From an uncultured Porphyromonadaceae bacterium (GTDB lineage Bacteria > Bacteroidota > Bacteroidia > Bacteroidales > Muribaculaceae): a stretch of DNA of 64,000 nt. Each line of letters begins with the position of its first letter. Positions within the stretch are counted from its first letter, which is position 1. Under the pieces are notes generated by a model. That model made no database searches. It worked only from the letters and a program-made list of their open reading frames with translations, and was not told where the DNA came from. The position numbers and the translations under genes are program-made. Where the stretch lies: positions 1 to 64,000 of the forward strand of contig CAMWSS010000003.1 of assembly GCA_947177035.1 (NCBI GenBank), given 5' to 3'. Of this stretch, positions 41,083-51,700 are shown one piece after another.

Positions 41083-41117
41083 AAGCCGTCCTGATCTGAA
41101 TCCAGGCCGGCAATTTT
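41083..41117. terminator. Bidirectional terminator-like hairpin
   Basis: GCCGTCCTG atctgaat CCAGGCCGGC flanked by A-run (left) and T-run (right). Confidence 0.55.
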
Positions 41118-41135
41118 TTTCTGCTAAGTTGTGAA

Positions 41136-41348
41136 TTATTCAGCAACTACGGTGCTGTCAGCGCAGCAAGCAGCAGTGTCAGCGCAGCAAGCGGCGGTGT
41201 CAGCGCAGCAAGCAGCTGAGTCAACCACTTCTTCGATCACTTCTACTTCAGTAGCAGCAGCTTCTTCGGTCTGAGCTTCCTTGTTGCCACCGCAGGCTAC
41301 GAGAGCAGCAGCCGATGCTACAGCGAGCATGAGAATGTACTTTTTCAT
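41136..41348 (-). CDS. Small lipoprotein with CCAD repeats
   Basis: MKKYILMLAVASAAALVACGGNKE... DSAACCADTAACCADTAACCADSTVVAE; lipobox LVAC. Confidence 0.75.
   Translation of the reverse strand: MKKYILMLAVASAAALVACGGNKEAQTEEAAATEVEVIEEVVDSAACCADTAACCADTAACCADSTVVAE
41156..41220. repeat. 21-bp in-frame tandem repeat encoding AACCADT
   Basis: Three near-identical copies of GTGTCAGCGCAGCAAGCAGCA on the + strand. Confidence 0.8.
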
Positions 41349-41515
41349 TTTGTTTTTAGTTTAATTGAGTATAACGTTATTTTGTGCTTCAAAAACGGTG
41401 CAAAGTTATGGCAAAAAAATGAACTTGCAAACATTTTTTAGGATTTTTTTTGATTTTTAGCTAAAAAACGGATATTTTTCTTTATCTGCAAAGTTCAGAA
41501 TAGCCTTATCTGCCA

Positions 41516-42808
41516 CTATGTCAACACTTTCACTCTCACGCTTGCAATGCGGTGGGATGATATGTCAAGAATCAGGAAACGGCATCGGCCATATGCCAGG
41601 CTCTCTTTTTCTTTCGGGAAGTCTCCTTTGATGGCCAGAAGCATGCCTGCAAGTGTCTCGCAGTCTTCGGTCACGCCGGCAAAAGAGTCTTCATCCAGTC
41701 CGGTAATGCGGAAAAAGTCGTTGAGAAGCGTTTTTCCGTCAAAGACGTATGTGTCGTCAGGCAGCCGCCGATACGTCTGCTGCTCTTCGTCGTATTCGTC
41801 ATTGATGTCGCCGACAATCTCTTCAAGCACGTCTTCCAGAGTGACCACTCCCTGCGTTCCGCCGAATTCGTCGACCACGATGGCCATATGCACCTTGCGC
41901 CGGCGGAAGTCTTCGAGCAGGTCGTCGATCATACGCGATTCGGGGACGAAATATGCCTGGCGCAGGAGGCTCTGCCAGCGGAAGCCTTCGGGCCGTCCCT
42001 CGACATAGGGGAGGAGGTCGCGGCTGTAGAGCACGCCTTTTATGTTGTCCTGCGTCTGCTCATAGACCGGAATGCGCGCATAGCCGCTCTCGTTGACCAC
42101 CTCCATCACCGTTGAGAAGTCTGAGTCCATGTCGAGGTCGGTCATGTCGACGCGGGGCGTCATGATCTCGGAGGCGGTCGTGTCGCCGAATTTGAGGATT
42201 TCCTGAAGCATCTGGCGGTCGTCGCGCTTCTCCACGTCGTCGGTCAGTTCCAGCGCCTGGCTCAGCTCGTCGGCAGATATGTTATGAGGCTTTTTGGCAA
42301 CGACACGGTGCACGATCGATGAGCTGCGCACAAGCATCGATGCGGGCAGATATAGCAGCCTGACCAGAAAGGAGAGAGCGCCGGAGGCCATGTGAGCCCA
42401 CTTCAGCGGCCTGGTCTGGGCATATAGTTTGGGGAGTATCTCGCCAAACAGCAGAATCAGGAAGGTGAGGATGACCGATTGCAGGATGAAGCTCAGCACC
42501 GCGCCCATGCCCGAGAAGACAGGGCCAAGGGCAAAGTTGGTGAGCACGACTATGGTCACGTTGACAAGGTTGTTGGCGATGAGGATCGTTGCGAGCAGCC
42601 GCTCCGGATTCGCGAGCAGCCGGCGCACCGCGGCGTTGCGGTCGGCCGAGTCATGTTCCCGGTCATCATCATCGAGTGCGTCGGGCGAAAGGGAGAAAAA
42701 GGCTATTTCACTTCCCGACACGAAGCCGGAAGCCGCCAGCGCCATAATGGCTACGACAAGCGCCACGATCTGCGTGGCATTCAGATATAAAAAAGGGTCA
42801 GGGTCCAT
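41516..42808 (-). CDS. gldE: CNNM/CBS transporter-associated protein, GldE-like
   Basis: DUF21-like membrane region, CBS pair (IMTPRVDMTDLDMDS; VVDEFGGTQGVVTLEDVLEEIVGDI), CorC_HlyC tail. Confidence 0.75.
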   Translation of the reverse strand: MDPDPFLYLNATQIVALVVAIMALAASGFVSGSEIAFFSLSPDALDDDDREHDSADRNAAVRRLLANPERLLATILIANNLVNVTIVVLTNFALGPVFSGMGAVLSFILQSVILTFLILLFGEILPKLYAQTRPLKWAHMASGALSFLVRLLYLPASMLVRSSSIVHRVVAKKPHNISADELSQALELTDDVEKRDDRQMLQEILKFGDTTASEIMTPRVDMTDLDMDSDFSTVMEVVNESGYARIPVYEQTQDNIKGVLYSRDLLPYVEGRPEGFRWQSLLRQAYFVPESRMIDDLLEDFRRRKVHMAIVVDEFGGTQGVVTLEDVLEEIVGDINDEYDEEQQTYRRLPDDTYVFDGKTLLNDFFRITGLDEDSFAGVTEDCETLAGMLLAIKGDFPKEKESLAYGRCRFLILDISSHRIASVRVKVLT

Positions 42809-42914
42809 AAATCAACCGCAAATTTAGCACTTTTTCCGCATTCTGCCAAAAATGCGGCATCGCCCCCGGCAATGGCCGGAGGCGATGGATCGGTTACGGG
42901 TCGGAAGCGTATGT

Positions 42915-43625
42915 TCAGTAAACGAGGGTGCCGATCGGCTCGCCCGAGAGGACTTTGGCGAGATTTCCCGGAGTGTCCATGTCGAACACGATGATCGGCA
43001 GGTGATTTTCCTTGCACATGGCGGTGGCCGTGAGGTCCATCACCTTGAGACCGCGCTGATAGACTTCGTCGTAGGTGATTGAGTCGAACTTTGTGGCCGA
43101 CGGGTCTTTTTCAGGGTCGGCGGTGTAGATGCCGTCGACGCGTGTTCCTTTGAGCATCACGTCGGCCTCGACTTCCACTCCGCGGAGCGAGGCGCCGGTG
43201 TCGGTGGTGAAGAAGGGATTACCGGTGCCTCCGCTGAGAATGGCCACTTTGCCGGCACGCATTGCGTCGATGGCGCGCCATTTCGAGTAGTGGTGGCCTA
43301 TGGGGTGCATGGCTATGGCAGTGAGCACTTCGGCCGGCTGTCCGACTGATTCGAGCGCAGAGCTGAGAGCCAGCGAGTTGATCACAGTGGCGAGCATACC
43401 CATCTGGTCGCCCTTGACTCTGTCGAAGCCCTGCGAGGCGCCTTTGAGTCCGCGGAATATGTTGCCTCCGCCGATGACGATGGCCACTTCGATGCCGGAG
43501 CGCACAGCTTCAGCGATCTGGAGGGCATACTGGTTAAGACGGGTGGTGTCTATTCCGTGGCCTGAGCCGGCGGCGAGTGACTCGCCGCTCAGCTTCAGAA
43601 GCACACGTTTGAATTTACGCTCCAT
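42915..43625 (-). CDS. pyrH: UMP kinase
   Basis: KRVLLKLSGESLAA; IVIGGGNIFRGL; TGNPFFTTDT. Confidence 0.97.
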   Translation of the reverse strand: MERKFKRVLLKLSGESLAAGSGHGIDTTRLNQYALQIAEAVRSGIEVAIVIGGGNIFRGLKGASQGFDRVKGDQMGMLATVINSLALSSALESVGQPAEVLTAIAMHPIGHHYSKWRAIDAMRAGKVAILSGGTGNPFFTTDTGASLRGVEVEADVMLKGTRVDGIYTADPEKDPSATKFDSITYDEVYQRGLKVMDLTATAMCKENHLPIIVFDMDTPGNLAKVLSGEPIGTLVY

Positions 43626-43632
43626 ATCGGGA

Positions 43633-45312
43633 TCAGAGTACTGAAGAGATGTTGAAGCGCGAGAACTCGAGGTCGTTGCGGGCGCGATCGGCCATTGTGC
43701 GGTCGAGTCTGATCGACTGACGCAGGTTGGTGAGGATCATCGCTTCGTTGTTTGTGCGGGCGCCGAGCACAGCCATTATATAATAGGTGTAGGCGTCGGG
43801 GTTGGAGATGGCGGCAAGAGTCTTCTTGGCACCGGAATAGTCCTTGGTGAGGATCTGGGCCACGGCGGCATTGTTGGAGTTGACGCCTTCGAGCGCACGG
43901 GCAGCAGCGACGTTGTCGCCCTGTTTGAGATAGTAGACGCCGAGAGCTTCGCCGAGTTCGGGAGCGGCGGCGGCATTGCCGAAGCGGCTCTGGGCACCTT
44001 CATAGTTGGCGTCGATCATGTCTACCAGGCCGAGGTTCATCTGGGGTTCGGCAGCGGCCGGGGCAAGGCGTGCGGCCTGGGCGAAGCATTCGCGTGCGGC
44101 GGCATAGTCACCGGCGCGATACTGGCAGAGGCCGACGTTGTTGAATGTGCGGTAGTCGGTGGGATAGAGTTCGGCAGCGGTGGAGTAGATCTGCACTTTT
44201 TCGTCGTTGCTGTCGGTGAGAGTGGCGAGGTAGAGCAGTTCGTCGACGCTGAGTTCGGAGGGGTTGGAGCGATATGCCGCACGGATTTCGTCGTCGCTCT
44301 TGCCGATCACGTTGATTTTGGCGCTGATGCGCGAGTAGCGCAGCTGCGGCAGGATCTCTTCGGCCAGCTGTTCGAATACGTTGGTGAGGTTGCGCAGTTC
44401 ACGGTCGCGGACATCGGGATCCTTATACATTTGCAGCACACTGAGGATAAGGTCTTTGTCCTGGATGTTGCTGGCTTCGACCAGACGTTTGAAACCGTCC
44501 CAGTCTTCGGGGGTGAAATCGGCGGTAAGTTCACCGAACGATTTGCCCTTGAGCTGCTTGTTCATGTAGTCGACGGTTGTCTTTTCGCGTTTTTCGGCAA
44601 GCTTGGTGTTGAATTCCATTGTGCCGTCGGGCGAAGCGTATGAACGGATGTTGATCTCCTCGATCTCGCGACGGGAGTCAGCGCTTGCTTCGTCGATCTG
44701 CTTGTGGAGGTTGGTCACGGCCTCTGTGCGCAGCTGGTTGTCGCGGATGTTTGCCTGGTTGATCAGGAACATGATGTCGGCGTCATATTTTTCGGCGATC
44801 ACGCGCTGGAATTTATCGGCGCCGAGGGCGGGGTTGACAGAGCCGACAGTGGCGAGAGTGGCGGTTGCGACCACGCCGTTAGCGACTGTCACGCGGGGGA
44901 GGACATAGGTTTTTGAACCTTGAACCACGTTGAAGGCCAGTTCGAGGTTGCTGTGTGCCATCTCAGGGGTGTAGGCCACTTTGACGGGAATTGTCACCGC
45001 GCCGCCTTTTTCATAGGAGATGGTCGGGTTGTTGCCGCGCACTTTCTCACCCTGGAAGGTGTATGACGCGGAAGCGGCTTCGCCACCCTGCCATGCGACA
45101 TAGGGGGTGACGGTCACCACGGCGTTTTTGCGGAAATATTTGGCGGGAATGCGGGCCGACACTGTGGCGGGAACGTTTTCGCCGACAACTTCGAGTGGAT
45201 TGGGGTTGACTGTGAAATAGTCAGCTTTCATCTGCCCGAGCTTTTTTGAGCAGCCGGTGGTGAGGGTCATGGCTGCTGCCAGGGCAAGAGTGATAGAGAT
45301 TTTGCTGTTCAT
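43633..45312 (-). CDS. TPR-containing lipoprotein with OmpA-like region
   Basis: AMTLTTGCSKK lipobox; IRSYASPDGTMEFNTKLAEKREKTTVDYM OmpA-like; TPR-like YRTFNNVGLCQYRAGDYAAARECFAQAARLAP. Confidence 0.75.
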   Translation of the reverse strand: MNSKISITLALAAAMTLTTGCSKKLGQMKADYFTVNPNPLEVVGENVPATVSARIPAKYFRKNAVVTVTPYVAWQGGEAASASYTFQGEKVRGNNPTISYEKGGAVTIPVKVAYTPEMAHSNLELAFNVVQGSKTYVLPRVTVANGVVATATLATVGSVNPALGADKFQRVIAEKYDADIMFLINQANIRDNQLRTEAVTNLHKQIDEASADSRREIEEINIRSYASPDGTMEFNTKLAEKREKTTVDYMNKQLKGKSFGELTADFTPEDWDGFKRLVEASNIQDKDLILSVLQMYKDPDVRDRELRNLTNVFEQLAEEILPQLRYSRISAKINVIGKSDDEIRAAYRSNPSELSVDELLYLATLTDSNDEKVQIYSTAAELYPTDYRTFNNVGLCQYRAGDYAAARECFAQAARLAPAAAEPQMNLGLVDMIDANYEGAQSRFGNAAAAPELGEALGVYYLKQGDNVAAARALEGVNSNNAAVAQILTKDYSGAKKTLAAISNPDAYTYYIMAVLGARTNNEAMILTNLRQSIRLDRTMADRARNDLEFSRFNISSVL

Positions 45313-45526
45313 TTTTTACGATGGATGAATGATTTGATGTAGTAATTATTAACTGCCTGCAAATTTAGCAATAATTTTTGAGTCGCATCACATAATAACC
45401 GATTAAAGTGAGTCATCATCCGGCTTGTTCATTCAGTTTTCAGGGTTTGCATGTCAGCACTCGGCCTGAAGATGATTTTTTTTGAGGAAATTTCATTTTT
45501 TTAAGTGCGGTTCGGAGATTTGTGCG

Positions 45527-45534
45527 TAACTTTG
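45527..45534 (+). promoter_or_regulatory. Bacteroidetes -7 promoter element (TAACTTTG)
   Basis: TAnnTTTG about 40 nt upstream of purF-like ATG. Confidence 0.55.
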
Positions 45535-45574
45535 CACTTTCATTTCCAACATCAGATACAAAGTAACAGATCTT

Positions 45575-46987
45575 ATGGGAGGTTTCTTTGGGGTCGCCGC
45601 CAAGCATAGTTGCCGCGCCGACCTGTTTTATGGAGTTGATTACAACTCCCATCTTGGCACCCGTCGCGCGGGTATGGCCACTTATGACTCGGCAGAGCAT
45701 CGTTTCTGCCGTTCGATCCACAGCCTTGAAAGCACATATTTCCGGACAAAATTCGAGGCTGAGCTTCCGAAGTTTAAAGGCGACACCGGCATCGGCGTGA
45801 TCAGCGACACCGATCCGCAGCCCATTATCATCAATTCCCATCTTGGCAAATATGCGATAGTCACCGTAGCCAAGATCAGCAACATCGACGCGCTTGAGCG
45901 CGAGCTGCTGGACGCGGGAGTCCATTTCGGAGAGCTGAGCGGCGGAGTGACCAATCAGACGGAGCTTGTGGCTCTGCTGATCAACCGCGGGCGCACGTTT
46001 ACGGAAGGCATCGAGAACGTGTACAACAAGATCAAAGGGTCATGCTCGATGCTGATCCTGACAGAACACAATTCCATCATCGCCGCGCGCGACAGACTCG
46101 GGCGCACCCCGATCGTGCTCGGACACAAGGACGGCGCCTATGCCGCCACGTCGGAAACGACGGCGTTTCCCAATCTGGAGTTCGAGCCGCTGCGCGATCT
46201 TGGCCCCGGCGAGATCGTGGAGTTCACGGCCGACGGAGTGAACGTGTTGCGCGAGCCTGGCGAAGAGATGCAGATTTGTTCGTTTCTGTGGGTATATTAC
46301 GGCTTCCCCACTTCATGCTATGAAGGGAAAAACGTGGAAGAAATGCGTTTCGACACCGGCTTCATCATGGGCCAGAAAGACGACACTCCGGTTGACTGCG
46401 CATGCGGCATACCTGACTCCGGCGTCGGCATGGCGCTGGGCTATGCGGCCGGCAAGGGCGTACCCTATCGCCGCTGCATATCGAAGTACACTCCCACATG
46501 GCCGCGCAGTTTCACTCCCAGCGACCAGTCCATGCGCAATCTGGTGGCCAAGATGAAACTGGTGCCCAACCGCGCCATGCTGTCGGGCAAGCGCGCGCTG
46601 TTCTGCGACGACTCGATAGTGCGCGGCACCCAGCTCAACGACAACGTGAAAGAGCTGTTCAGATACGGCGCCAAGGAGGTGCACATGCGCATCGCCTGCC
46701 CCCCGCTCATCTATGGATGCCGCTATGTCGGCTTCACGTCTTCGAAAAGCGACATGGAGCTGCTGACCCGCCGCATCATCGGCGAGCTTGAAGGCGATCC
46801 CGACAAGAATCTGGAAGAATATGCCCGCACAGGTTCACCGCAATATTGCGCGATGGTTGAGAAGATTCGCCAGCGCTTCAATCTGACGTCGCTGAAGTTC
46901 AATACCATTGAAACCCTGATCGAGGCCATCGGCCTGCCAAAGTGCAAAGTGTGCACACACTGCTTCGACGGAACCGGCCGCGGCTGA
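45575..46987 (+). CDS. Amidophosphoribosyltransferase homologue lacking N-terminal Cys
   Basis: PurF architecture: YNSHLGTRRAGMATYD, GIPDSGVGMALGYA, ALFCDDSIVRGTQL; begins MGGFFG instead of MCGxxG. Confidence 0.85.
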   Translation: MGGFFGVAAKHSCRADLFYGVDYNSHLGTRRAGMATYDSAEHRFCRSIHSLESTYFRTKFEAELPKFKGDTGIGVISDTDPQPIIINSHLGKYAIVTVAKISNIDALERELLDAGVHFGELSGGVTNQTELVALLINRGRTFTEGIENVYNKIKGSCSMLILTEHNSIIAARDRLGRTPIVLGHKDGAYAATSETTAFPNLEFEPLRDLGPGEIVEFTADGVNVLREPGEEMQICSFLWVYYGFPTSCYEGKNVEEMRFDTGFIMGQKDDTPVDCACGIPDSGVGMALGYAAGKGVPYRRCISKYTPTWPRSFTPSDQSMRNLVAKMKLVPNRAMLSGKRALFCDDSIVRGTQLNDNVKELFRYGAKEVHMRIACPPLIYGCRYVGFTSSKSDMELLTRRIIGELEGDPDKNLEEYARTGSPQYCAMVEKIRQRFNLTSLKFNTIETLIEAIGLPKCKVCTHCFDGTGRG

Positions 46988-47036
46988 TTTAACCATTATT
47001 AACACAGTTAAAGACTCTTATCCAGCAGAAAAAGAG

Positions 47037-47044
47037 TAACTTTG
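47037..47044 (+). promoter_or_regulatory. Bacteroidetes -7 promoter element (TAACTTTG) for rplU-rpmA
   Basis: TAnnTTTG motif about 100 nt upstream of rplU. Confidence 0.6.
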
Positions 47045-47142
47045 CACCCGCAAAATCATATTTATTTCGCCCGGGCCGACCAAGCAGGCGGCATAGCGCA
47101 GCCTCGCCCGACGAAGCTAACCATCTACACCTAACCAAACTA

Positions 47143-47463
47143 ATGTACGTTATCGTAGAAATCCAGGGCCAGCAGTTCAAAGCTGAAAAGGACAAGTTCC
47201 TTTATGTCCACTATCTCGGCGACAACGCCGCAGAAGGCTCCACAGTGGAGTTTGACCGCGTGCTTCTCGTTGACGCCGACGGTGCCGTGAAAGTCGGCGC
47301 TCCCACCGTTGAAGGCGCAAAAGTCGTTTGCGAAGTAAAGCGTCAGCTTGTCAAGGGCGACAAAGTCATCGTCTTCAAGAAAAAACGCCGCAAAGGCTAT
47401 CGCCGCAAAAACGGCCATCGCCAGTGCTTCACTCAGGTAGTGATCAAAGACATTGTTGCATAA
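47143..47463 (+). CDS. rplU: 50S ribosomal protein L21
   Basis: [25 protein letters not shown]...[27 protein letters not shown]. Confidence 0.97.
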   Translation: MYVIVEIQGQQFKAEKDKFLYVHYLGDNAAEGSTVEFDRVLLVDADGAVKVGAPTVEGAKVVCEVKRQLVKGDKVIVFKKKRRKGYRRKNGHRQCFTQVVIKDIVA

Positions 47464-47488
47464 CTCTTAAACCCCAAGTTAGTAAGAA

Positions 47489-47752
47489 ATGGCACATAAG
47501 AAAGGTGTCGGCAGTTCAAAGAACGGCCGCGAATCAGAAAGCAAACGACTCGGAGTTAAGATTTTTGGCGGCCAGTTCTGCAAGGCCGGCAACATCCTGA
47601 AGCGTCAGCGTGGCACCGTTCACCATCCCGGTCTGAACGTTGGCATCGGCAAGGACCACACCCTCTATGCTCTTGTAGACGGCACCGTCCTGTTCACCGA
47701 AGGCCGCAACGGACGTCGCTTCATCAACGTGACTCCCGTGGCTGAGGCATAA
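47489..47752 (+). CDS. rpmA: 50S ribosomal protein L27
   Basis: [48 protein letters not shown]. Confidence 0.98.
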   Translation: MAHKKGVGSSKNGRESESKRLGVKIFGGQFCKAGNILKRQRGTVHHPGLNVGIGKDHTLYALVDGTVLFTEGRNGRRFINVTPVAEA

Positions 47753-47787
47753 GCTTCGCCACCGCAACACAAAACCTATTACACGCC

Positions 47788-47817
47788 GCAGGGCGCGACC
47801 GATCGGTCGCGCCCTGC
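47788..47817. terminator. 30-bp perfect palindrome after rpmA
   Basis: GCAGGGCGCGACCGATCGGTCGCGCCCTGC. Confidence 0.7.
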
Positions 47818-47934
47818 CTGCGTTTGCTGCGGCGTCCGCCCGGCGGGCGGCTCTCTTTATCGTGTCGGTTGCTCACGGTGATATTTCAGCATCTCCACGA
47901 AAAGATAATGCCGCGACACATAAATCCGGATTCT

Positions 47935-48173
47935 TCAATAACTGACTTTGCTTACCGAGATTCTACCGTCGGGACTCATGATCCGGCGTATATAAAAACC
48001 AGAGGGAATAACATCGGGCGAAAACTCAGAAATATCGCCTTTGAAAACTGTGATTCCCTGAAGTGTCAGCAATTCGACACTCTGCGCGGCTTGCATCCGT
48101 CGGCATCCACTGTCGCATATGACGTGCTCAGCCCCAAAACGGCCACGCCCAGAAGCATGATGAAACGGCACAT
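47935..48173 (-). pseudogene. Signal peptide plus T9SS-type C-terminal tail, split by a frameshift
   Basis: Frame 1: MCRFIMLLGVAVLGLSTSYATVDADGCKPRRVSNC*; -1 frame: AQSVELLTLQGITVFKGDISEFSPDVIPSGFYIRRIMSPDGRISVSKVSY*. Confidence 0.6.
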
Positions 48174-48176
48174 GGT

Positions 48177-48716
48177 TCAGATTTTCGAGAGAGCGCCGGT
48201 GACGGAGTCCATGATGTAGCCGGCGACGCGCACGTCTTTGGCCATCAGTGGGTGATTGCGTATCAGATCGACGGTTTCGGCCACGGCATCGGCCGTGTCG
48301 GTGAATCCGTGCAGCCAACCGTTGAGGTCTATGCCGCAGTGGCGCATCAGCGATATGTGCTCTTCGTCGACTCCACGCCCGCGCATCAGCTGGAGCATCT
48401 CTTCGGCATCCATGTCCTGCACGCCGCATCCGGTGTGGCCAATGACCATGATCTCGTCGACTCCGAGTTCATAGACGGCCACAAGGAGCGATCGCATTGT
48501 GCTGTCGAAGGGGTTGGTGATGGTTCCGCCGGCGTTTTTTATCATTTTGACATCGCCGTTTCTGAGACCGAGGGCCGCTGGAAGCAGTTCGACAAGGCGA
48601 GTGTCCATGCAGGTCACGATAGCGATGCGTTTGTCGGGATATTTTGAAGTGGCGAAGCGTTCGTAGCCTTTGGAGGCCACGAATTCGCGGTTGTATTGAA
48701 GCAGTTCGTCAATCAT
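48177..48716 (-). CDS. Beta-carbonic anhydrase
   Basis: IAIVTCMDTRLVELLPAALGLRNGDVKMIKNAGGTI (CxDxR); MVIGHTGCGVQDMD (HxxC). Confidence 0.93.
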   Translation of the reverse strand: MIDELLQYNREFVASKGYERFATSKYPDKRIAIVTCMDTRLVELLPAALGLRNGDVKMIKNAGGTITNPFDSTMRSLLVAVYELGVDEIMVIGHTGCGVQDMDAEEMLQLMRGRGVDEEHISLMRHCGIDLNGWLHGFTDTADAVAETVDLIRNHPLMAKDVRVAGYIMDSVTGALSKI

Positions 48717-51700
48717 TTCGGTTTAACAGGTGTGAATCGCGGGGTGCGTATACGAGGTTTCAGTTCTCCGCCCATGAGCAGCATGGTGCGTCCGCCGTCA
48801 ATGACGGCAGTGGCGGCGCCGGCGCGCGCATAGTCCGGCTCCCGGTTTCCGATGACCCAGCGGTCGGTCTGGGGGTCAAACACGCAGACCCGTCCGTTGA
48901 AGCGATACCATTCCTTGGGATGCGAGAGATAATCGTCGGGCTGGCTGCGGAGCGCGTTGAGGAAGACTTCGCGGTTGACTCCTCCAGTGCACACGATCTT
49001 GCCGCCGATGCATTCAGCCACACCGCCTCCAAGGCTGATCTTGGTGCGTCCGACGGTGGGAGCCGGCAGCATTGACCAAGAGTCGGAAGCGGGATCATAG
49101 CGGATTCCGTCGCATTGCAGCGTCGGCGAGTCATAGCCCTCATGGCGGGGCGCGAATCCGCCCCAGAGGTAGAGCCGTCCGTCAGGAGCGGCGGCCATTA
49201 CCGGCTGCACGCGCGGGTTGCCGGGCATGTCGGCCAGGCGGGTCCATCCGGCAGGGATGTCGGCCAGATCGAGCGACAGGAGTCCCCGCCAGGGTTTTCC
49301 GTCGGCGTTTCCTCCGGCCACAAATATTTTGGTGCCCACTGCGGCAGCATATGCGTTGTCAACGGCCACCGGCAGGTCGGGGAGCGGCTCAAGCACGGCC
49401 ATTGAGTCGGCATCGAGAGTGAGCAGCCAGGCCGAGCGCAAGCCCTCGCCACCGATCATGGCCAGGCCAAGCGGCGTTGCAGCCGATGCGCCATAGGCCG
49501 TCGGTTGCGGCAATTCGCCGATCCGCTTTCCGTCGGTGGCCCGATAGATGCCTTTGTAGTAGACTTTTTCAATTCCTGGCGCCAGCGGGTCGTCATAGGG
49601 GAAATTGCATCCGCCGGCAATGACCGGCACGTCGCCGACCGATCCACCGAAAGCGGCAGACACGCCATGCTCCAGACCACGTTCTGTCACGTTGGCCTCT
49701 ACACGGAAAGTCGATGCGGGAAGCGAATCCGAATTCACAAGATTGGCTTTTGTAAATGGCTGCCAGCCATAGCGGGCAAAACGGGGATTTTTCATATCAG
49801 GATTTGTAAGTAAAATGGTGTCGGATTTTATAGTTGCGCTGGCCGGAAGATAGAATCCTTCGGTTTCGGCGATTTCAAATGTGAGCGGCGATGATCCGTC
49901 GGAGGTGGTCATTCCTCCGGCATCGGCCATGATGAGTCTGATCTCTCCGGGAAGCGCCTCGGCCTTGACGGGGTTCGGGCCGCGCGCCGCGACGTGGTCC
50001 ATGCCATAGACGTCGTGGAGGGCCAGCCGGGCCAGCCGGCGGCCGACGGGCGCCTTGCGCTTCGGGTGCACGTCGTGCGGGTCACCGACGTCGTGCGTCA
50101 CTGCCATGCCGACTCCCGGAATGTTTTCGGCCAGTCGACGCTGGCTGTCGCGGAAGGCGGGCCATGACGGGCGGCCGAGGCTGCTGAGCTGGGTGGTGAG
50201 AAACGGCAGGTCGGGGCGGCCGAATTCCTTGCGCCATGAGCTGACCAGAAGCGGGAAGAGGGTTTCGTGCACTTCGGCGTTGTGGGCGTTGCTTTCGCCC
50301 TGATACCATATCACGCCCGAGACCGGATAGGCACCCAGCGGTCTGATGCCGGCATGAAACAGGTATGACGGTTCATAGGGGTGACGGTGGCCGCTCTGGC
50401 GTCCGCCGATATTCTCGGCGGCACGTTCCTGCACCCAGGGCTGGACATAGTGGTTGCCGAGCCAGTCGAGCAGGATTTCGGGCAGACCGTGGCGCAGAGT
50501 CTCGATGTCGATGAAGCTTTCGGTTCCGGCTCCGCCGACCGGATTGGAGATGATGCCCACGGGCACCTGGAGCGAGTCGGCGAGCATGGCTCCGAAGTGC
50601 CAGGCCACGGCCGAGAACCGACCGTCGGGCGCCGCCCACTTTGCCGGCAGATAATAATCGAGGGTGTCGACCGCAGCCAGCACGCTGTCGGGCCACTGGC
50701 CCGCGGCGGGACGCACACGGTCGCTCATCCGAAACACCCGCAGCAGCGGGTTTCCTGCCGGGTCGGCCGGAGCATCGTCGCTCCAGTCCAGCTGGAACTC
50801 CATGTTGCTCTGGCCCGACGCGATCCAGACCTCGCCGGCCATCACGTCGGCAAACCGCAGCGTGGTGTGTCCGTCGGTCACCGTCATTTCATATGGTCCG
50901 CCGGCTTTCAGCGGCGGCAGAGTCACCTGCCAGCGTCCGAGATTGTCGGCCCTTGCGGAGCTTGTGGCCCCGGCCAGAGTCACGGTCACTTCGGCGCCTG
51001 AATCGGCCCGTCCGCCCAGTTTCAGGAAGCGGTCACGCGGCAGCACCATCGAGTCGCCATAGACAGGCGGAAGCGCCAGTCCGCCCCAGCGACCGGTAAT
51101 TGCTCCGCGCACATAGTCGGCCATGAGCACGGTTCCTTCGGGCACGGGATGCAGATTGTCGGGCAGCAGTTCCGGACGTCCGTCGAGCGGCTCGGCAAAG
51201 TCGATCAGCTCGACGCCTGTGTGTCGGGCCACTCCGGCGATCCGCTCCCGGATCAGGTCGCGCCACTGGCGCGTGCCCGACTTGAAGCGGCGGTGTGCGG
51301 TTCCGATCGGAGCCATGTTGGCCACGATGATCCTCACGTTCGGATTTATGGTCCGCAGAGTGTCGATCAGCCAGCAATAGTCGGTCGAGAAGGAGTCAGA
51401 CCAGTGTGGCCAGTCGCGCGGATCGGTGTCGTTCGTGCCGAGATGGATCACGGCGATGTCGGGGGCGAATTCAAAAGCCCTTGCCGCCTCGGCGGTTTTG
51501 TGCCACGGGTTGTGGCCGTTGCGCAGCAGGGTGGCGCCGTTGCGTCCGAAGTTGCCGACTTCGAAATCAGAGCCGAGCATCTGTTGCAGACGCGCCGGAT
51601 ATGACTGAGTGTCGCGGTCGGGCAATCTGTCGCCATAGGTTATGCTGTTGCCGATGCACGCCACCTTAACCCGGTCTGTCGTGGCGGCGCATACCGCCGG

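Noticed and set aside
41156-41220. CRISPR-like short repeats
   Set aside because: Contiguous in-frame 21-bp coding repeats without spacers, inside a lipoprotein gene
47824-48219. 131-aa plus-strand ORF between rpmA and carbonic anhydrase
   Set aside because: It is antisense to the signal-peptide/T9SS-tail remnant and shows no coding features of its own
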